Source: CAVWGP01 sp963754645 (GTDB lineage: Bacteria > Pseudomonadota > Alphaproteobacteria > Bin65). Taken from it: 59,286 nt of DNA. The stretch is taken from NCBI GenBank assembly GCA_963754645.1, contig CAVWGP010000008.1, positions 1 through 59,286 on the forward strand, in the 5' to 3' direction. This document shows positions 59,042 through 59,286 of this stretch, in pieces (position 1 is the first letter of the stretch; each line of letters starts with the position of its first letter). Position numbers and translations under genes: made by a program. Below the pieces are notes generated by a model. That model saw nothing but the letters and a program-made list of their open reading frames with translations. It was not told the origin of the DNA and did no database searches.

Positions 59042-59286
59042 AGCCCCGGCTTGTAGCGCTCGCGCCACGCCTCGAACATCAAGACGCACCAGAGCTGATT
59101 GGCAGCGTCGCGCCGCCCGGCAAGATGATCGCGCCAGGTTGCGGCGACGAGGGCGGGATCGAGAATGCCGGCATCCTTGAGCCGCGCCGGCGCCAGCAGC
59201 GTTTCCGCCCAGTCGCGCAAGGGCCCCTTCAGCCAAGCACCGACCGGCATGCTGAAACCGGCCTTCGGCCGCTCGATGAGCGCGGG
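59038..59286 (-). CDS. asnB: Asparagine synthetase (glutamine-hydrolysing), C-terminal fragment cut by the window edge
   Basis: The frame is open through the right edge and reads PALIERPKAGFSMPVGAWLK, then GPLRDWAETLLAPARL and HLAGRRDAANQLWCVLMFEA to the stop at 59038. This is the characteristic end of the AsnB/WbpS-type synthetase domain (ERPKxGFxxPxxxWLxGPL). The apparent start at 59250 is only an internal Met. About 82 residues are present. In a surface-polysaccharide context such genes may amidate sugars, so either true asparagine synthesis or a glycan role is possible. Confidence 0.87.
   Translation of the reverse strand, partial: PALIERPKAGFSMPVGAWLKGPLRDWAETLLAPARLKDAGILDPALVAATWRDHLAGRRDAANQLWCVLMFEAWRERYKPGL

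Overview
The window is GC-rich (by eye about two-thirds G+C) bacterial chromosome and most likely comes from an alphaproteobacterium. The evidence is an RpoH-type sigma factor with an alphaproteobacterial-looking RpoH box, a linked lgt-midA-pgeF block, a UbiK homologue, HldD, an MlaC-type lipid carrier and Kup. I cannot resolve the order; Hyphomicrobiales or Rhodospirillales are both possible. I see no rRNA, tRNA or CRISPR array.

Layout. 0-2 kb: tctB-tctA membrane subunits of a tripartite tricarboxylate-type transporter. 2-4.1 kb: an ECF sigma/anti-sigma pair divergent from a secreted cupredoxin. 4.1-8.5 kb: a sugar-type ABC importer (two permeases and a binding protein, no ATPase) divergent from a nucleoside hydrolase. 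8.5-15.8 kb: pirin, MlaC-like protein, IlvE, a small Gly/Tyr-rich secreted protein, an OmpR-type two-component pair, a CNNM/CorC protein and an ABM-like protein. 15.8-19.6 kb: a restriction island with an MmeI-like fused restriction-methylation enzyme, whose target-recognition segment is strikingly AT-rich, and an HNH nuclease. 19.6-24.6 kb: repeats and an RND efflux operon flanked by a decayed copy of the start of the downstream aminotransferase gene. 24.6-31.5 kb: aminotransferase, CsaA-like protein, methyltransferase, TetR, RpoH, a MerR/small-membrane-protein cassette bracketed by a duplicated rpoH 3' end, a MazF-type toxin-antitoxin pair, and repeats resembling IS21 ends. 31.6-41.2 kb: housekeeping genes (kup, ybaK-like, proC, ybjN-like, ubiK, hldD, lgt, midA, pgeF, M24). 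41.2-59.0 kb: a surface and signalling locus.

The last region is the most interesting. On the minus strand it encodes a TolC-type outer-membrane protein, a giant adhesin (about 2246 residues when reconstructed), a type I secretion ABC protein and a HlyD-type adaptor, followed by a CBS protein and a CHASE2 cyclase. Divergently it encodes a TPR/beta-barrel protein, a FecR-domain protein and a TPR protein. The adhesin is split into three reading frames. Joined, it has an N-terminal module with a TAAG motif at residues 97-100 like the LapG cleavage site of LapA, four Calx-beta domains, ten 101-residue cadherin-like repeats, a VWA domain and RTX repeats.

Six otherwise convincing frames (histidine kinase, MmeI-like enzyme, RND pump, RHH antitoxin and the adhesin twice) are each broken by what looks like exactly one extra base. 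The uniform direction suggests insertion errors in the assembly more than six independent pseudogenes; raw reads would decide.
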